Positions 24,304-33,994 of a DNA stretch of 64,000 nt are shown piece by piece. Origin of the DNA: Oscillospiraceae bacterium (lineage in GTDB: Bacteria > Bacillota > Clostridia > Oscillospirales > Oscillospiraceae); NCBI GenBank assembly GCA_022794215.1, contig JAAWEH010000025.1, forward strand, positions 54,739-118,738. The letters run 5' to 3'. Made by a program: the position numbers and the translations under genes. The notes under the pieces are model-generated. The model was not told the DNA's origin. It saw nothing but the letters and a program-made list of their open reading frames with translations, and did not search any database. How positions within the stretch are numbered: the first letter of the stretch is position 1; each line of letters opens with the position of its first letter.

Positions 24304-24403
24304 CCCCTGCCGGGGCCGGGGCGGCGCCGAACTTCACTTTTTCCTCTTTCCTTTTTTTCCGCCCTGTGGTATGATAATATACAGAAAAAAGGGGGCGGCA
24401 GGC

Positions 24404-24769
24404 TTGAAGATACAGGAATCGGCAGAGGATTATTTGGAGGCTATCCTGATCCTGAAAAATGAGAAGGGGCTGGTTCATTCCATCGACGTGGCGCGGCAGC
24501 TCAATTACTCCAAGCCCAGCGTCAGCCGGGCGGTGAAGCTGCTGCGGGAGGACGGGATGCTGACCGTCTCCGCCGACGGTTCCTTGGAGCTGACCGGGAA
24601 GGGACTGGAGATCGCCGAGCGGATCTATGAACGCCACCGGCTGCTCACCCTTTGGTTCACCGAGCTGGGGGTCAGCGAAGCGCAGGCCGCCCAGGACGCC
24701 TGCCGGGTGGAGCACGACATCAGCGCCGAGACCTTCCAGCGGCTGAAGGAGCATTTCGGGGAACAGTGA
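24404..24769 (+). CDS. DtxR/MntR-type metal-dependent regulator
   Basis: 121 residues. The N-terminal winged helix KIQESAEDYLEAILILKNEK with VARQLNYSKPSVSRAVKLLR is the DtxR/MntR DNA-binding domain, and the remaining region has the metal-binding and dimerisation helices (RHRLLTLWFTELGVSEAQAAQDACRVEHDISAETF with Glu and His ligands). There is no C-terminal SH3 domain, as in MntR and short Firmicutes homologues. A TTG at 24404 is the best start, after GGGGG; no ATG fits. Next to feoAB it most likely controls iron uptake, though manganese sensing is possible. Confidence 0.85.
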   Translation: MKIQESAEDYLEAILILKNEKGLVHSIDVARQLNYSKPSVSRAVKLLREDGMLTVSADGSLELTGKGLEIAERIYERHRLLTLWFTELGVSEAQAAQDACRVEHDISAETFQRLKEHFGEQ

Positions 24770-24797
24770 CCTTTTTCAAAAAGTGACGAAAATGGAC

Positions 24798-24827
24798 TTG
24801 ACAAATCTGTGGGCAGTATGGTAACAT
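24798..24827 (+). promoter_or_regulatory. Promoter of tRNA-Leu(CAG)
   Basis: -35 TTGACA (24798-24803), 18-base spacer, -10 TAACAT (24822-24827), 26 bases before the tRNA. Confidence 0.75.
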
Positions 24828-24853
24828 ATTGCTTGCGCCAAAGAGCGTGGAAT

Positions 24854-24940
24854 GCACGAGTGGTGGAATTGGTAGACTCGCCGGCTTCAGGTGCCGGTGC
24901 TCGCAAGGGCGTGTGGGTTCGAGTCCCACCTCGTGCACCA
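24854..24940 (+). tRNA. tRNA-Leu, anticodon CAG
   Basis: 87 bases with encoded CCA. Acceptor GCACGAG pairs with CTCGTGC. The anticodon arm CCGGC/GCCGG holds loop TTCAGGT (anticodon CAG at 24888-24890). The long variable arm (TGCTCGCAAGGGCG) and T-arm GGTTCGAGTCC are typical of leucine tRNA. Confidence 0.96.
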
Positions 24941-24947
24941 AAAGAAG

Positions 24948-24981
24948 AAAACCCGGAGCCGCAAAGGTTCCGGGGTTTTTC
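24948..24981 (+). terminator. Terminator after tRNA-Leu(CAG)
   Basis: AAACCCGGA-CC stem pairing with GG-TCCGGGGTTT, followed by T's. Confidence 0.8.
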
Positions 24982-25112
24982 TTGCTCTTCCAAGGGGTTT
25001 TGCAGGTTCTCTCTTTATTCCAAAAGGGAAAAATATTTTTCCCTTTTGGGGCAAAAAACACCTTTCGGGAAGCAAAAATGCTAACTAAAATGCTAATAAG
25101 CGGGGGATTCCC

Positions 25113-25616
25113 ATGCACAACAAGCTGACCAAAAAGGACATTGAACTGATGCAGCAGGAGCTGGAATACCGCCGGATGACCCTGCAGCCCAAGCTGCTGG
25201 AGGAGGTGAAGGCGGCCCGGGCCTTCGGAGACCTGAGCGAGAATTTTGAGTACAAGGCCGCCAAGCAGGAGAAAAACCGGAACGACAGCCGCATCCGCTA
25301 CCTGGAGAATATGATCCGCACCGCCCGCATTGTGGAGGAGAAGCCCAGGGGGGACGGAGTGGCCCTCTATGACAAGATCACGGTTTTTCTGCCAGAGGAC
25401 AACGAGACGGAGGAGTTCCAGATCGTTACCACCATGCGCAAGGATCCCCTCCACGGGTTGATCAGCCTGGAGTCCCCGGTGGGAAAGGCGCTGATGGGCA
25501 AAAAGGTGGGGGATATCGTTCACATTCAGGTGGACGAGAAATATGGGTACGACATGGTCATCCGGGCCATTGAAAAGGGACAGGATGACGGGGCCATCCC
25601 CCTGAACAGCTACTAA
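25113..25616 (+). CDS. greA: Transcription elongation factor GreA
   Basis: 167 residues. The N-terminal coiled coil (LTKKDIELMQQELEYRRM, EVKAARAFGDLSENFEYKAA) carries the acidic tip D-L-S-E-N-F-E-Y that enters the RNA polymerase secondary channel and stimulates transcript cleavage in backtracked complexes. The C-terminal domain (LESPVGKALMGKKVGD, QVDEKYGYDMVIRAIE) is the FKBP-like GreA/GreB domain. The body after residue 80 is somewhat divergent (KITVFLPEDNETEEFQ), so a GreA paralogue is possible. GGGGGA precedes the ATG. Confidence 0.88.
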   Translation: MHNKLTKKDIELMQQELEYRRMTLQPKLLEEVKAARAFGDLSENFEYKAAKQEKNRNDSRIRYLENMIRTARIVEEKPRGDGVALYDKITVFLPEDNETEEFQIVTTMRKDPLHGLISLESPVGKALMGKKVGDIVHIQVDEKYGYDMVIRAIEKGQDDGAIPLNSY

Positions 25617-25655
25617 AAAAGGCAGAGGATACGCTTTGTATCCTCTGCCTTTTTG
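25615..25655. terminator. Bidirectional terminator between greA and the anti-sigma gene
   Basis: GGCAGAGGATAC stem with a short loop, A-run before and T-run after. Confidence 0.92.
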
Positions 25656-25658
25656 TTT

Positions 25659-26612
25659 TCAGGGCATTCCGCAGCCCACGCCCACGATAATGTCCTCCGT
25701 GGGAGAGATGATAGAGGCGGTGATCTTGATGAGCTCCTCCAGCTCCAGGCGCTGGGTCTCCACCTCGTACTCCACCCCGTCCAGGGTGAAGGAGGCCACA
25801 TAGACGTCGTAGTAGCCGGCGGGCATATTATATAGGCCGCTGGGATCCTTTTGGGTGGGGTCGAAGGGGCCGTAGGGCAGGCTGGCGTGGGTGATGGTCA
25901 CATCGGTGCGGTCAAACTGGGTGACCTTCTCCTCATCCACCGGCAGCAGAGCACAGTGGAGAATGCCCAGCTTGGAGGCTCTTACCGTGAAGCCCTTGGG
26001 GATGACGAGATCGTCGTCGGACTTGGGGCTGCCGTCGGCGTAGAAGTCCGCCCAGAAGCCCCGGCCCGCCTGATCCTCGATGAGCTCTCCGGTGGCCTTG
26101 TCCCGGTAGACGGTGAGGCCCACCTCCTGGCCGCCCCCGGTGAGGCCCTCCGGGATATAGGCGGGGGCCAGCTCCCAGCCGAAGTATTCCCTGACCTGTT
26201 CCATGTCCCAGCGCTCCACCTCATAGAGGGCGGGATCCATGTAGAGCCGGGTGGCGTCGGCTCCCAGCCCCGCCGACTCGTTTACCACCACGTTCTCCCA
26301 ACGGATGGTGTCCTGCCGCTCCGGCAGGGGCTGGAGGGGATCCACCGTGGCGGGGGCCTGGGAGGCCTCCGCCGGAGACTGGAACTTTGTGGGAACCGGG
26401 GGTACCACCGCCCCGGGGCCGTCGGGCCCCGGCAGGGCCGGACTTCCCCCCAGCCGGAACATCCCCAGCAGGGCCAGACACAGGCAGGCCGCGGCGGCAA
26501 AACAGCGGATATAGGGGTTTCTCCCCCTCGGGGTCTTGGCGGTCTCTGCCGCCTGCTGCACATATTGCGCATCCACATCATTCATAGCATAGAGCAATGT
26601 CTTTCCTCTCAT
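25659..26612 (-). CDS. Probable membrane-bound anti-sigma factor
   Basis: 317 residues. An N-terminal cytoplasmic part (~40 residues), one hydrophobic segment (CFAAAACLCLALLGMF), then an extracytoplasmic Pro/Gly-rich linker and a soluble region with many strands (WELAPAYIPEGLTGGGQEVG, GFTVRASKLGILHCALLPV). No zinc-finger HxxxCxxC motif is present. Its ATG overlaps the stop of the upstream ECF sigma gene (ATGA), which is the usual sigma/anti-sigma arrangement; GGAGGG is within the sigma gene. A downstream ATG (26582) is possible but lacks a good RBS. Anti-sigma activity is inferred from position and topology. Confidence 0.7.
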   Translation of the reverse strand: MRGKTLLYAMNDVDAQYVQQAAETAKTPRGRNPYIRCFAAAACLCLALLGMFRLGGSPALPGPDGPGAVVPPVPTKFQSPAEASQAPATVDPLQPLPERQDTIRWENVVVNESAGLGADATRLYMDPALYEVERWDMEQVREYFGWELAPAYIPEGLTGGGQEVGLTVYRDKATGELIEDQAGRGFWADFYADGSPKSDDDLVIPKGFTVRASKLGILHCALLPVDEEKVTQFDRTDVTITHASLPYGPFDPTQKDPSGLYNMPAGYYDVYVASFTLDGVEYEVETQRLELEELIKITASIISPTEDIIVGVGCGMP

Positions 26613-27163
26613 AGGGCGATGCCCTCCTTTTCCAGATGATTCTTCAGGTCTTTCCGCAGACGGAACAGGGTGGTCTTTACCTTGCTCTCCCCCACGCCGC
26701 ACTGCTCGGCCACGGTTCGGACGGGGTCGCCGTACCAATAGCGGAGAAGAAACATTTTCCGCTTTTCCGGCTCCAGGGTGGAGAGGAATGCGTTGATGGC
26801 CGCTCCGATCTCCGCTCCCTCCGCTTGGCGCTGAGGGGCGGGATCCGGAAGGCACTGGCAGAGCTCCTCCGTCAGCTCCACCACTGTGGCCGAGCGCTTT
26901 TTCGCGGTGAGCCAGTCCACCTTCTCCAGAGCGGCGTAGCGGCACAACCGGGCGACATAGGCGAAGAGGTGCTCGGGCTGCCGGGGTGGGATGGTGCTCC
27001 AGGTGCGCAGATAGGCGTCGTTTACCGCCTCCTCCGCATCCTCCCGGCTTTTCAGGAAACGCAGCGCCAGGGTGTGGAGCCTGGGGCCGTATTTGTCCTG
27101 CAGCTGCATTAGGGCGGATGCATCCCGGCGGAACAGGGCCGCGACGATCTCATTGTCCTCCAT
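26609..27163 (-). CDS. ECF-type RNA polymerase sigma factor
   Basis: 184 residues with sigma region 2 (ALMQLQDKYGPRLHTLALRF, SREDAEEAVNDAYLRTW) and region 4 (FLLRYWYGDPVRTVAEQCGV, GESKVKTTLFRLRKDLKNHL). No regions 1 or 3, so an ECF family member. The ATG at 27163 is preceded by AGGAGGGGAG. It is translationally coupled to the putative anti-sigma gene. The signal and the target genes are unknown. Confidence 0.92.
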   Translation of the reverse strand: MEDNEIVAALFRRDASALMQLQDKYGPRLHTLALRFLKSREDAEEAVNDAYLRTWSTIPPRQPEHLFAYVARLCRYAALEKVDWLTAKKRSATVVELTEELCQCLPDPAPQRQAEGAEIGAAINAFLSTLEPEKRKMFLLRYWYGDPVRTVAEQCGVGESKVKTTLFRLRKDLKNHLEKEGIAL

Positions 27164-27315
27164 CCTCTCCCCTCCTTTTCTTTGGAAGCCTTCCATCTTT
27201 ATAGTGGGAAAGCAAGGCCTTTTGGTTACAGTTTTGGACGAAAAATTTTCGCCGGCGTTCCCTTTTTTTCCTCTTTGTGCTATACTAAACAAAACTCTCT
27301 GAAAGGAGCCTTCCC

Positions 27316-27633
27316 ATGGCTGAGCTCTTCCTCCCGGTTTTATCCCACTTTCAAAACAACAATCCCTGGCTGGGCAGCATGGGGCGGCTGCGCTACCGCA
27401 TTATCCCCACCGTGGCCGAACGGGAGGAGGAAAGCCTTCTCACCGCGCAGGTATGGGAGGGCCCTTGGGCCTATGAGTTCTCCACCGTGGAGGAGACTGC
27501 CGTCTTTCCTCTGACCCAGGAGGGGCTGCAGGCCCTTTCCCCCTGGCTTGCGGAGCGGGGCGCACAGGTCAACGCCCGTCCAAAACGCACCATGGCCGAG
27601 GATGCTGCCCGGCGGAAGGAGCCTACCGCATAA
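27316..27633 (+). CDS. Small conserved-looking protein of unknown function
   Basis: 105 residues, no membrane segment or signal. The N-terminal half contains PWLGSMGRLRYRIIPTVAER and WEGPWAYEFSTVEETAVFPL, the C-terminal half TQEGLQALSPWLAERGAQV. I do not recognise a family. ATG at 27316 follows AAAGGAG, a TATACT -10 lies about 30 bases upstream, and a hairpin follows the stop, so it looks like a real monocistronic gene. Confidence 0.65.
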   Translation: MAELFLPVLSHFQNNNPWLGSMGRLRYRIIPTVAEREEESLLTAQVWEGPWAYEFSTVEETAVFPLTQEGLQALSPWLAERGAQVNARPKRTMAEDAARRKEPTA

Positions 27634-27638
27634 AAAAC

Positions 27639-27676
27639 GCCCCGTCCTCCTTTGAGAGGGTGGGGCTTCTTTTGTT
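27639..27676 (+). terminator. Probable terminator after the small gene at 27316
   Basis: GCCCCGTCCTC pairs imperfectly with GAGAGGGTGGGGC and is followed by TTCTTTTGTTC. Confidence 0.65.
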
Positions 27677-27773
27677 CTTTGCTTCTCCTGACAACCGGGG
27701 CCGGGGCAAGAGACCGGGCCGGCCCGCACCGGAAAATCGTCTCCTGTTTTTTTTACGGATATCCATTCTATTC

Positions 27774-27802
27774 TTGACCTTCGTTCCAAATAGTTGTATA
27801 AT
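27774..27802 (+). promoter_or_regulatory. Sigma-A promoter of the glg operon
   Basis: -35 TTGACC (27774-27779), 17-base spacer, -10 TATAAT (27797-27802). A second TATAAT at 27840-27845 and near-inverted TTACACAA/TTGTGTAT blocks (27796-27848) may form an operator. Confidence 0.7.
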
Positions 27803-27913
27803 TTACACAAATTGGACGAAGGTTTTTTTGAAGTTTGTGTATAATTTATAATTTTCCAGATTTTGGAATTCCTATTTTGTCCCAATCCAACAAACCTACG
27901 GGAGGTCATACCC

Positions 27914-29959
27914 ATGCCTACGAAAAAACGAAACGACACAGACGCCCTATTGGAACGGTTCGCCCAGGGCTCCGAAGTCCATCTCCAGGACTTTTTGGGC
28001 TGCCACCCCACGAAGGACGGCCGGGTTTTCCGGGTGTGGGCTCCCCATGCCCAAGCCGTCCACATTATGGGGGACTTTAACGGCTGGGCCACGGATCAGT
28101 GCCCCATGGAAAACATTGGCTCCGGCGTATGGGAGGGCTTTGTCCCCGGGCTGCAGACCTATGACACCTATAAATACGCCATTCACACCGCCGCCGGAGA
28201 AGTGCTGGCCAAGGCCGATCCGTTTGCTTTCCACGCCGAGACCCGGCCGGCCAACGGCTCCAAGGTATATGATTTGGAGGGCTATCAGTGGGGGGACAAA
28301 AAGTGGCTGGACTGGCGGAAGAAAAACCCGGTCTATTCCGCCCCCCTGAATATCTACGAGATGCACCTGGGCTCCTGGCGGCGCACCGGGGAGGATGAGT
28401 TCCTCTCCTACCGGGACATGGCGAAATACCTGGTTCCCTACATAAAGGAGATGGGTTTCACCCATGTGGAGCTGATGCCCATTACCGAGCACCCTCTGGA
28501 TATGTCCTGGGGATATCAGTGTACCGGTTACTTTGCCGCCACCAGCCGGTTCGGAACTCCCCACGACTTTATGTATCTGGTGGATGAGCTCCACAAGGCG
28601 GGCATCGGCGTGATCCTGGACTGGGTGCCCTCCCACTTCCCCCGGGACGGTTTCGGGCTTTACCACTTTGACGGCGAACCCTGCTTTGAGTATGCCGACC
28701 CCCGGAAGGGGGAGCACAAGGAATGGGGCACCATGGTCTTTGACTTTGGCCGCAACGAGGTGCGCTCCTTCCTGATCTCCTCGGCCCTCTTTTGGCTGGA
28801 GCAGTTCCACATTGACGGGCTTCGGGTGGACGCGGTGGCCTCCATGCTCTACCTGGATTACAACCGGCAGGGGGGCGAATGGATCCCCAACATCCACGGC
28901 GGACATGAGAACCTGGAGGCGGTCAGCTTCCTTCAGGCCCTGAACACCGCTGTCTTTGCCAACCACCCCGACGTGCTGATGATCGCGGAGGAGTCCACCG
29001 CCTGGCCGTTGGTCACCGCTCCGGTGAGCGAGGGGGGGCTGGGGTTCAACCTTAAATGGAACATGGGCTGGATGAACGACATTCAGCATTACATCAAGCT
29101 GGATCCCTACTTCCGGCAGTATAACCACAAGGACATTACCTTCTCCCTGATGTACGCTTTTTCGGAGAACTTCATTCTGCCCCTCAGCCATGACGAGGTG
29201 GTCCACATGAAGGGTTCCCTGCTGAACAAGATCCCCGGGGAGTATTCGGAGAAGTTTGCCGGCGTTCGGGCCTTCTACACCTACATGCTCACCCACCCGG
29301 GCAAAAAGCTGCTGATGATGGGCAGCGAGTTCGGACAGTGGAACGAGTGGCACTATGAGCACTCCCTGGACTGGCACCTGCTGGAGGAAAACCGGGAAAA
29401 CCGGGATATCAAGGCCTTTTTCCAGGCGGCCAACAACCTTTACCTCCAGCGCAGCGAGCTGTGGGAGGTGGACTTTAACTGGGAGGGCTTCCAGTGGCTG
29501 GAGGCCGACGACCACAACGCCAACACGGTGGCCTTCCTCCGGAAAAACAAGAAGGGAGATTTCCTGGTCATCGTATGTAACTTCTCCCCCGTTCACCGGG
29601 AGGGTTACCGGGTGGGGGTGCCCGTTGGAGGCAAGTATGAGGCGCTCCTCAACTCGGACGATGCGGCCTTTGGCGGCGCAGGGCTGGGCAACAAGACGCC
29701 GGTCAGCACGGAGAGCGTCCCCTGTCACAACCAGGAGCAGTCCATGATCATCGACCTGCCGCCCATGGCCAGCATGATCTTCCGCTGCACCCGGAAAAAT
29801 CCCCCGCGCAAGCCCAAGGCGGCCCCGAAAAAAGCCCCCGGCAAAACGGTGCAGCCCAACAAAAAATTGTCTCCCGCCAAGGAAAAGGCCGGCAGCAAGG
29901 CTGCTCCCGCCAAAAAAGCCGGCCCTTCCAAGACGGCAAAAGGAAAGAAGGAAACCTGA
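27914..29959 (+). CDS. glgB: 1,4-alpha-glucan branching enzyme GlgB with Lys/Ala/Pro-rich tail
   Basis: 681 residues. The N-terminal CBM48 (VFRVWAPHAQAVHIMGDFNG) precedes the GH13 barrel. The GH13 motifs are DWVPSHFP, the nucleophile Asp in DGLRVDAVASMLY, the acid Glu in LMIAEEST and LSHDEVVH. It makes alpha-1,6 branches in glycogen. The last ~55 residues are a highly basic Lys/Ala/Pro-rich extension with KKAP/KAAP repeats, not part of the usual fold. The ATG at 27914 follows GGGAGG and heads the glgBCDA cluster. Confidence 0.95.
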   Translation: MPTKKRNDTDALLERFAQGSEVHLQDFLGCHPTKDGRVFRVWAPHAQAVHIMGDFNGWATDQCPMENIGSGVWEGFVPGLQTYDTYKYAIHTAAGEVLAKADPFAFHAETRPANGSKVYDLEGYQWGDKKWLDWRKKNPVYSAPLNIYEMHLGSWRRTGEDEFLSYRDMAKYLVPYIKEMGFTHVELMPITEHPLDMSWGYQCTGYFAATSRFGTPHDFMYLVDELHKAGIGVILDWVPSHFPRDGFGLYHFDGEPCFEYADPRKGEHKEWGTMVFDFGRNEVRSFLISSALFWLEQFHIDGLRVDAVASMLYLDYNRQGGEWIPNIHGGHENLEAVSFLQALNTAVFANHPDVLMIAEESTAWPLVTAPVSEGGLGFNLKWNMGWMNDIQHYIKLDPYFRQYNHKDITFSLMYAFSENFILPLSHDEVVHMKGSLLNKIPGEYSEKFAGVRAFYTYMLTHPGKKLLMMGSEFGQWNEWHYEHSLDWHLLEENRENRDIKAFFQAANNLYLQRSELWEVDFNWEGFQWLEADDHNANTVAFLRKNKKGDFLVIVCNFSPVHREGYRVGVPVGGKYEALLNSDDAAFGGAGLGNKTPVSTESVPCHNQEQSMIIDLPPMASMIFRCTRKNPPRKPKAAPKKAPGKTVQPNKKLSPAKEKAGSKAAPAKKAGPSKTAKGKKET

Positions 29960-30000
29960 CCCAGCATCGTTTCAGTCCCTATCAACAATGAGGTGATTTG

Positions 30001-31206
30001 ATGAAAAAGGAATGTGTAGCCATGCTCCTGGCCGGCGGCCAGGGCAGCCGGCTCAAGGCCCTCACCAGCAAAGTGGCTAAGCCGGCAGTCCCCTTTGGAG
30101 GGAAGTATCGCATTATTGACTTTCCTCTGAGCAACTGTGTCAACTCAGGCATTGACACGGTGGGTGTGCTCACCCAGTACAAACCCTTGGAGCTCAATGC
30201 GTACATCGGAAGCGGCCTTCCCTGGGATCTGGACATCTCCGACGGCGGGGTTCATATCCTGCCCCCCTATGTTCAGGAGGATGAGAAGGGCACCTGGTAT
30301 AAGGGCACAGCCAATGCCATTTACCAGAACCTGGGCTTTATTGAGCAGTATGACCCGGAATATGTGCTGATCCTCTCGGGCGACCACATCTACAAGATGG
30401 ACTATTCCAAGATGCTGGAGCACCACAAGGCGGTGAATGCCGCCTGCACCATCTCGGTGATGGAGGTGCCTATGGAGGAAGCCTCCCGGTTCGGCATTAT
30501 GAACGTGGACGAGAACGACAACGTCTACGAGTTTGAGGAGAAGCCCAAAAAGCCCAAGAGCAACCTGGCCTCCATGGGCATTTACATCTTCACCTGGGCC
30601 AAGCTCCGGGATTATCTCATCGCCGATGAGAAGGACGACAAGAGCTCCAACGATTTCGGCAAGAACATTATCCCCGCCATGCTGGAGGCCGGGGAGATCA
30701 TGACCGCCTACCGCTTCTCCGGCTATTGGAAGGACGTGGGCACCATTGACTCCCTGTGGGACGCCAACATGGATCTGCTCCGGCTGGACTCCGGGCTGGA
30801 CGTTTACACCCCTGACTGGCCCATCTACACCAGAAGCGCCGTCCGCCCGCCCCATCTCACCGGCGCCAAGGCGGTTCTGAGCCACTCCATCGCCACCAGC
30901 GGCGACGAGATCTACGGCACGGTGGAGGATTCGGTTTTGTTCCACTCGGTCACCGTGGAGGAGGGGGCCACCGTCCGCTTCTCCATCCTGATGCCCGGTT
31001 CGGTGGTGAAAAAGGGCGCGGTGGTGGAATACTCCATTATCGCCGAGCGCACCACCATCGGGGAGGACGCCCATGTGGGCGCCGACAAATCCGACGCCGA
31101 GGACTGGGGCATTGCCGTGGTGGCCCAGGATCTGACGGTAGGGCCCGGCGCGGTGGTGGCGCCCAACGCCATGATAACGCGGAACGTTAAGGGGGTGAAG
31201 GCATGA
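30001..31206 (+). CDS. glgC: Glucose-1-phosphate adenylyltransferase, catalytic subunit
   Basis: 401 residues. It makes ADP-glucose from ATP and glucose-1-phosphate, the first committed step of glycogen synthesis. The nucleotidyltransferase motif is [13 protein letters not shown] near residue 10, with [24 protein letters not shown] and [19 protein letters not shown] downstream. The C-terminal third is a left-handed beta-helix. ATG at 30001 follows AGGTG. It overlaps glgD by 4 bases. Confidence 0.96.
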   Translation: MKKECVAMLLAGGQGSRLKALTSKVAKPAVPFGGKYRIIDFPLSNCVNSGIDTVGVLTQYKPLELNAYIGSGLPWDLDISDGGVHILPPYVQEDEKGTWYKGTANAIYQNLGFIEQYDPEYVLILSGDHIYKMDYSKMLEHHKAVNAACTISVMEVPMEEASRFGIMNVDENDNVYEFEEKPKKPKSNLASMGIYIFTWAKLRDYLIADEKDDKSSNDFGKNIIPAMLEAGEIMTAYRFSGYWKDVGTIDSLWDANMDLLRLDSGLDVYTPDWPIYTRSAVRPPHLTGAKAVLSHSIATSGDEIYGTVEDSVLFHSVTVEEGATVRFSILMPGSVVKKGAVVEYSIIAERTTIGEDAHVGADKSDAEDWGIAVVAQDLTVGPGAVVAPNAMITRNVKGVKA

Positions 31207-32324
31207 GAAACCTGCATGGTATTATTTTCGCTTACCGGGAGAGCCCTGAGCTCCGGGAGCTGGTGCGGGTACGCAACGGCTGCTCGGTTCCTTACGGCGG
31301 CCGCTACCGTCTGGTCGACTTTTCTTTGAGTAACCTGGTCAATGCCGGAGTCACCGACATCGGTTTGATCGTTCATGCCTCCTATCAGTCTCTGCTGGAT
31401 CATGTGGGCTCCGGCAAGGATTGGAATTTGAGCCGCAAGCACGGCGGTCTGCGCATTCTGCCCCCCTTCAGCTATGCCGGCAAGCACAAGGTGGGCAGCC
31501 AGTACCGGGGACGGATGGACGCCCTGGCGGGGGTGTACTCCTACCTGCAGAACATTCGGCAGGATTATGTGCTGCTCACCTTCGGCGACCTGGCGGCCAA
31601 CCTGCCCATTGAGGAGGCCTTCCAGCAGCACCTGAAATCCGGGGCGGACATCACCGCCATCTGCGTTCCCACCACCTCGGCCGATCCCCGGATGACCAAT
31701 TATATTTCGGTGGATGACAACAACTATGCCACCGACATCGCCATCCATCCCATGGAGCCCATGGGGAAGGTTTCTCTGGAGACCTATATCATCTCCAGGT
31801 CTCTGCTGCTGAGCCTGGTGGACCGCTGCGCGGCCCACGATGTGTACTCCTTCAGTCACGGCGTTCTTTTGGGCGGGCTCAATGAGGGGCTGAAGATCGG
31901 CGTGTTTGATTTTGACGGCTACGCCGCCCGGATCCAGACGGTGCCGGGGTACTTTATGCGCAGTATGCAGCTGCTGGATCCCGCGGTTCAGGCCTCCCTG
32001 TTCCTCCCTGACCGGCCCGTTAAGACCAAGGATCAGTCCAACCCCTCCACTTACTACGGGCCCGAGGCCAGGAGCGTCAACTCTCTGATCTCTGACGGCT
32101 GCATCATTGACGGTACGGTCATCAACTCCATCCTCTCCCGCGGTGTTCGGGTGGAAAAGGGGGCGGTGGTGGAAAACTGCATTCTGATGCAGCGAACCAC
32201 CGTTCAGGCGGGCGCTACCCTGCGCTATACCATCGCCGACAAAAACGTGCGGGTCTGCCCCGGCCGGATGCTCATGGGCCACGGCACCTATCCCCTGGTC
32301 ATCGCCAAGGACGAGGTGGTATGA
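31203..32324 (+). CDS. glgD: Glucose-1-phosphate adenylyltransferase, GlgD subunit
   Basis: 373 residues, homologous to GlgC but lacking the catalytic GGxGxRL loop (the N-terminus reads [20 protein letters not shown]), the hallmark of the GlgD subunit of Firmicutes. It forms a hetero-oligomer with GlgC and raises its activity. [15 protein letters not shown] and a beta-helix tail ([16 protein letters not shown]) are visible. Its ATG is within the glgC stop. Confidence 0.93.
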   Translation: MRNLHGIIFAYRESPELRELVRVRNGCSVPYGGRYRLVDFSLSNLVNAGVTDIGLIVHASYQSLLDHVGSGKDWNLSRKHGGLRILPPFSYAGKHKVGSQYRGRMDALAGVYSYLQNIRQDYVLLTFGDLAANLPIEEAFQQHLKSGADITAICVPTTSADPRMTNYISVDDNNYATDIAIHPMEPMGKVSLETYIISRSLLLSLVDRCAAHDVYSFSHGVLLGGLNEGLKIGVFDFDGYAARIQTVPGYFMRSMQLLDPAVQASLFLPDRPVKTKDQSNPSTYYGPEARSVNSLISDGCIIDGTVINSILSRGVRVEKGAVVENCILMQRTTVQAGATLRYTIADKNVRVCPGRMLMGHGTYPLVIAKDEVV

Positions 32325-32393
32325 CCGTTCACGGCCTTCCCACGACGGCAGGCCCGCCCATGTGCGCAAAGCGTTTTTTGAAAGGAGCACAGT

Positions 32394-33830
32394 ATGAATA
32401 TCCTTTTTGCCTCTTCTGAGGTAGCACCCTTTATCAAAACCGGCGGTTTGGCTGATGTGGCCGGCTCGCTGCCCCAGGCCCTGGCCCGCATGGGCCACGA
32501 TGTTCGGGTTATCCTCCCCCTCTATGAGCGGGTGGGGCAGGAGTGGCGGGATCAGATGACCTATCTGCAGAACTTCACCGTCCAACTGGCCTGGCGCCGG
32601 CCCTACTGCGGGCTGTTTGAGCTGAAAAAGGACGGGGTTACCTACTACTTTGTGGACAATGAATACTATTTTAAGCGCTGGGACGTCTATGGCCACTACG
32701 ACGACGCCGAGCGGTATGCCTTCTTCTCCCGGGCGGTCATTGAGACCCCGGGACATGTGGGCTTCTTCCCCGACGTGATCCACTGCAACGACTGGCAGAC
32801 CGCCCTGGTGCCCATCTATCTGCTGGAGGAGCGGACAAGAGTCCCTGAGCTGATGAGCGCCAAAAGCGTGTTCACCATCCACAACATCGAATACCAGGGC
32901 CGCTATGGGCGGGATCTGCTGGTGGATCTGTTCGGTCTCAGCAACGGCTACTTCAACGAGGGGATGCTGGCCTATTACGGCGACGTGAACCTGATGAAGG
33001 GGGCCATTTATGCCGCCGACTATGTGACCACCGTCTCCCCCTCCTACGCCGAGGAGCTCCACTATGATTTCTACGCCCACGGTCTGGCCGGAGTGGTGGC
33101 ACAGAACAGCCACAAGATCCGGGGCATCCTCAACGGCATCGATGTGGAGCGCTACGACCCCTGGCACGACAAGACCCTGCCCAAGCTGTACAGCGCCAAG
33201 CAGCCCAAGGGCAAAAAGGACTGCAAGGCCGCCCTGCAGGAGATGGCGGGCCTTGAGCCCGCAGGCAATGTCCCCATCATTGCCTGTGTTTCCCGCCTGG
33301 TCAGTCACAAGGGCTTCGACCTGGTCACCGACGCCATCCACGACATCATGGCCACCGGCGCCCAGATGGTGGTGCTGGGCACCGGCGAATGGCGGTATGA
33401 GGAGGCCTTCCGGCAGGCTTCCTGGCAGTATCCGGGCCGGTTCTCCGCCCAGATCATGTACTCCGACGCCTTTTCCAACGCCATCTACTCCGGGGCGGAT
33501 CTGTTCCTTATGCCCTCGGTATCGGAACCCTGCGGCCTGAGCCAGATGATCGCCATGCGCTACGGCACCCTGCCTGTGGTGCGGGAGACCGGCGGGCTGC
33601 GGGACAGTGTGAAGCCCTGGAACCAGTACACCGGGGAGGGCACCGGCTTCACGTTCACCAATGTGGACAAGGGGGACATGATGTGGGTTCTCCGTCAGGC
33701 GGTGGAGCTTTACCAGGCCGATCCCAAGGCCTGGAAGAAGCTGCAGCAGAACGCTATGACGGCGGATTTCTCCTGGGATCACTCCGCCGGCCAGTACGCC
33801 GAGGTCTACGGCTGGGTCACGGGAAAGTAA
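32394..33830 (+). CDS. glgA: Glycogen synthase (ADP-glucose, GT5)
   Basis: 478 residues, GT-B glycosyltransferase that extends glycogen from ADP-glucose. N-terminal KTGG motif (APFIKTGGLADVAGSLPQAL), DVIHCNDWQTAL, VFTIHNIEYQGRY, and the C-terminal catalytic Glu loop PSVSEPCGLSQMIAMRYGTLPVVRETGG are all present. RBS AAAGGAG precedes the ATG. A terminator follows, so the glgBCDA unit ends here and glgP has its own promoter. Confidence 0.96.
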   Translation: MNILFASSEVAPFIKTGGLADVAGSLPQALARMGHDVRVILPLYERVGQEWRDQMTYLQNFTVQLAWRRPYCGLFELKKDGVTYYFVDNEYYFKRWDVYGHYDDAERYAFFSRAVIETPGHVGFFPDVIHCNDWQTALVPIYLLEERTRVPELMSAKSVFTIHNIEYQGRYGRDLLVDLFGLSNGYFNEGMLAYYGDVNLMKGAIYAADYVTTVSPSYAEELHYDFYAHGLAGVVAQNSHKIRGILNGIDVERYDPWHDKTLPKLYSAKQPKGKKDCKAALQEMAGLEPAGNVPIIACVSRLVSHKGFDLVTDAIHDIMATGAQMVVLGTGEWRYEEAFRQASWQYPGRFSAQIMYSDAFSNAIYSGADLFLMPSVSEPCGLSQMIAMRYGTLPVVRETGGLRDSVKPWNQYTGEGTGFTFTNVDKGDMMWVLRQAVELYQADPKAWKKLQQNAMTADFSWDHSAGQYAEVYGWVTGK

Positions 33831-33841
33831 ACAGGAAAAGT

Positions 33842-33877
33842 AAAGGCCGGAACTGTCAAAAGACGGTTCCGGCTTTT
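33842..33877 (+). terminator. Terminator of the glgBCDA unit
   Basis: GGCCGGAAC-GTC stem, AAAA loop, followed by CTTTTCC. The remaining bases to 34086 hold one long palindrome (33995-34036) and no gene. Confidence 0.8.
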
Positions 33878-33994
33878 CCCTATATTCCCCCAAGGGATCT
33901 TCCCCCGGGGCGCATATCAAAAGTAAACCTACAATAGGATCCGGAGTAGTACTATTTGGACGGCAGCTGCGATAAAATTGGCTGACTGCGTGAT

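Noticed and set aside
30912..33920. 1002-codon minus-strand frame opposite glgD and glgA
   Set aside because: Shadow frame of well-identified glycogen genes; no RBS and no recognisable domain.
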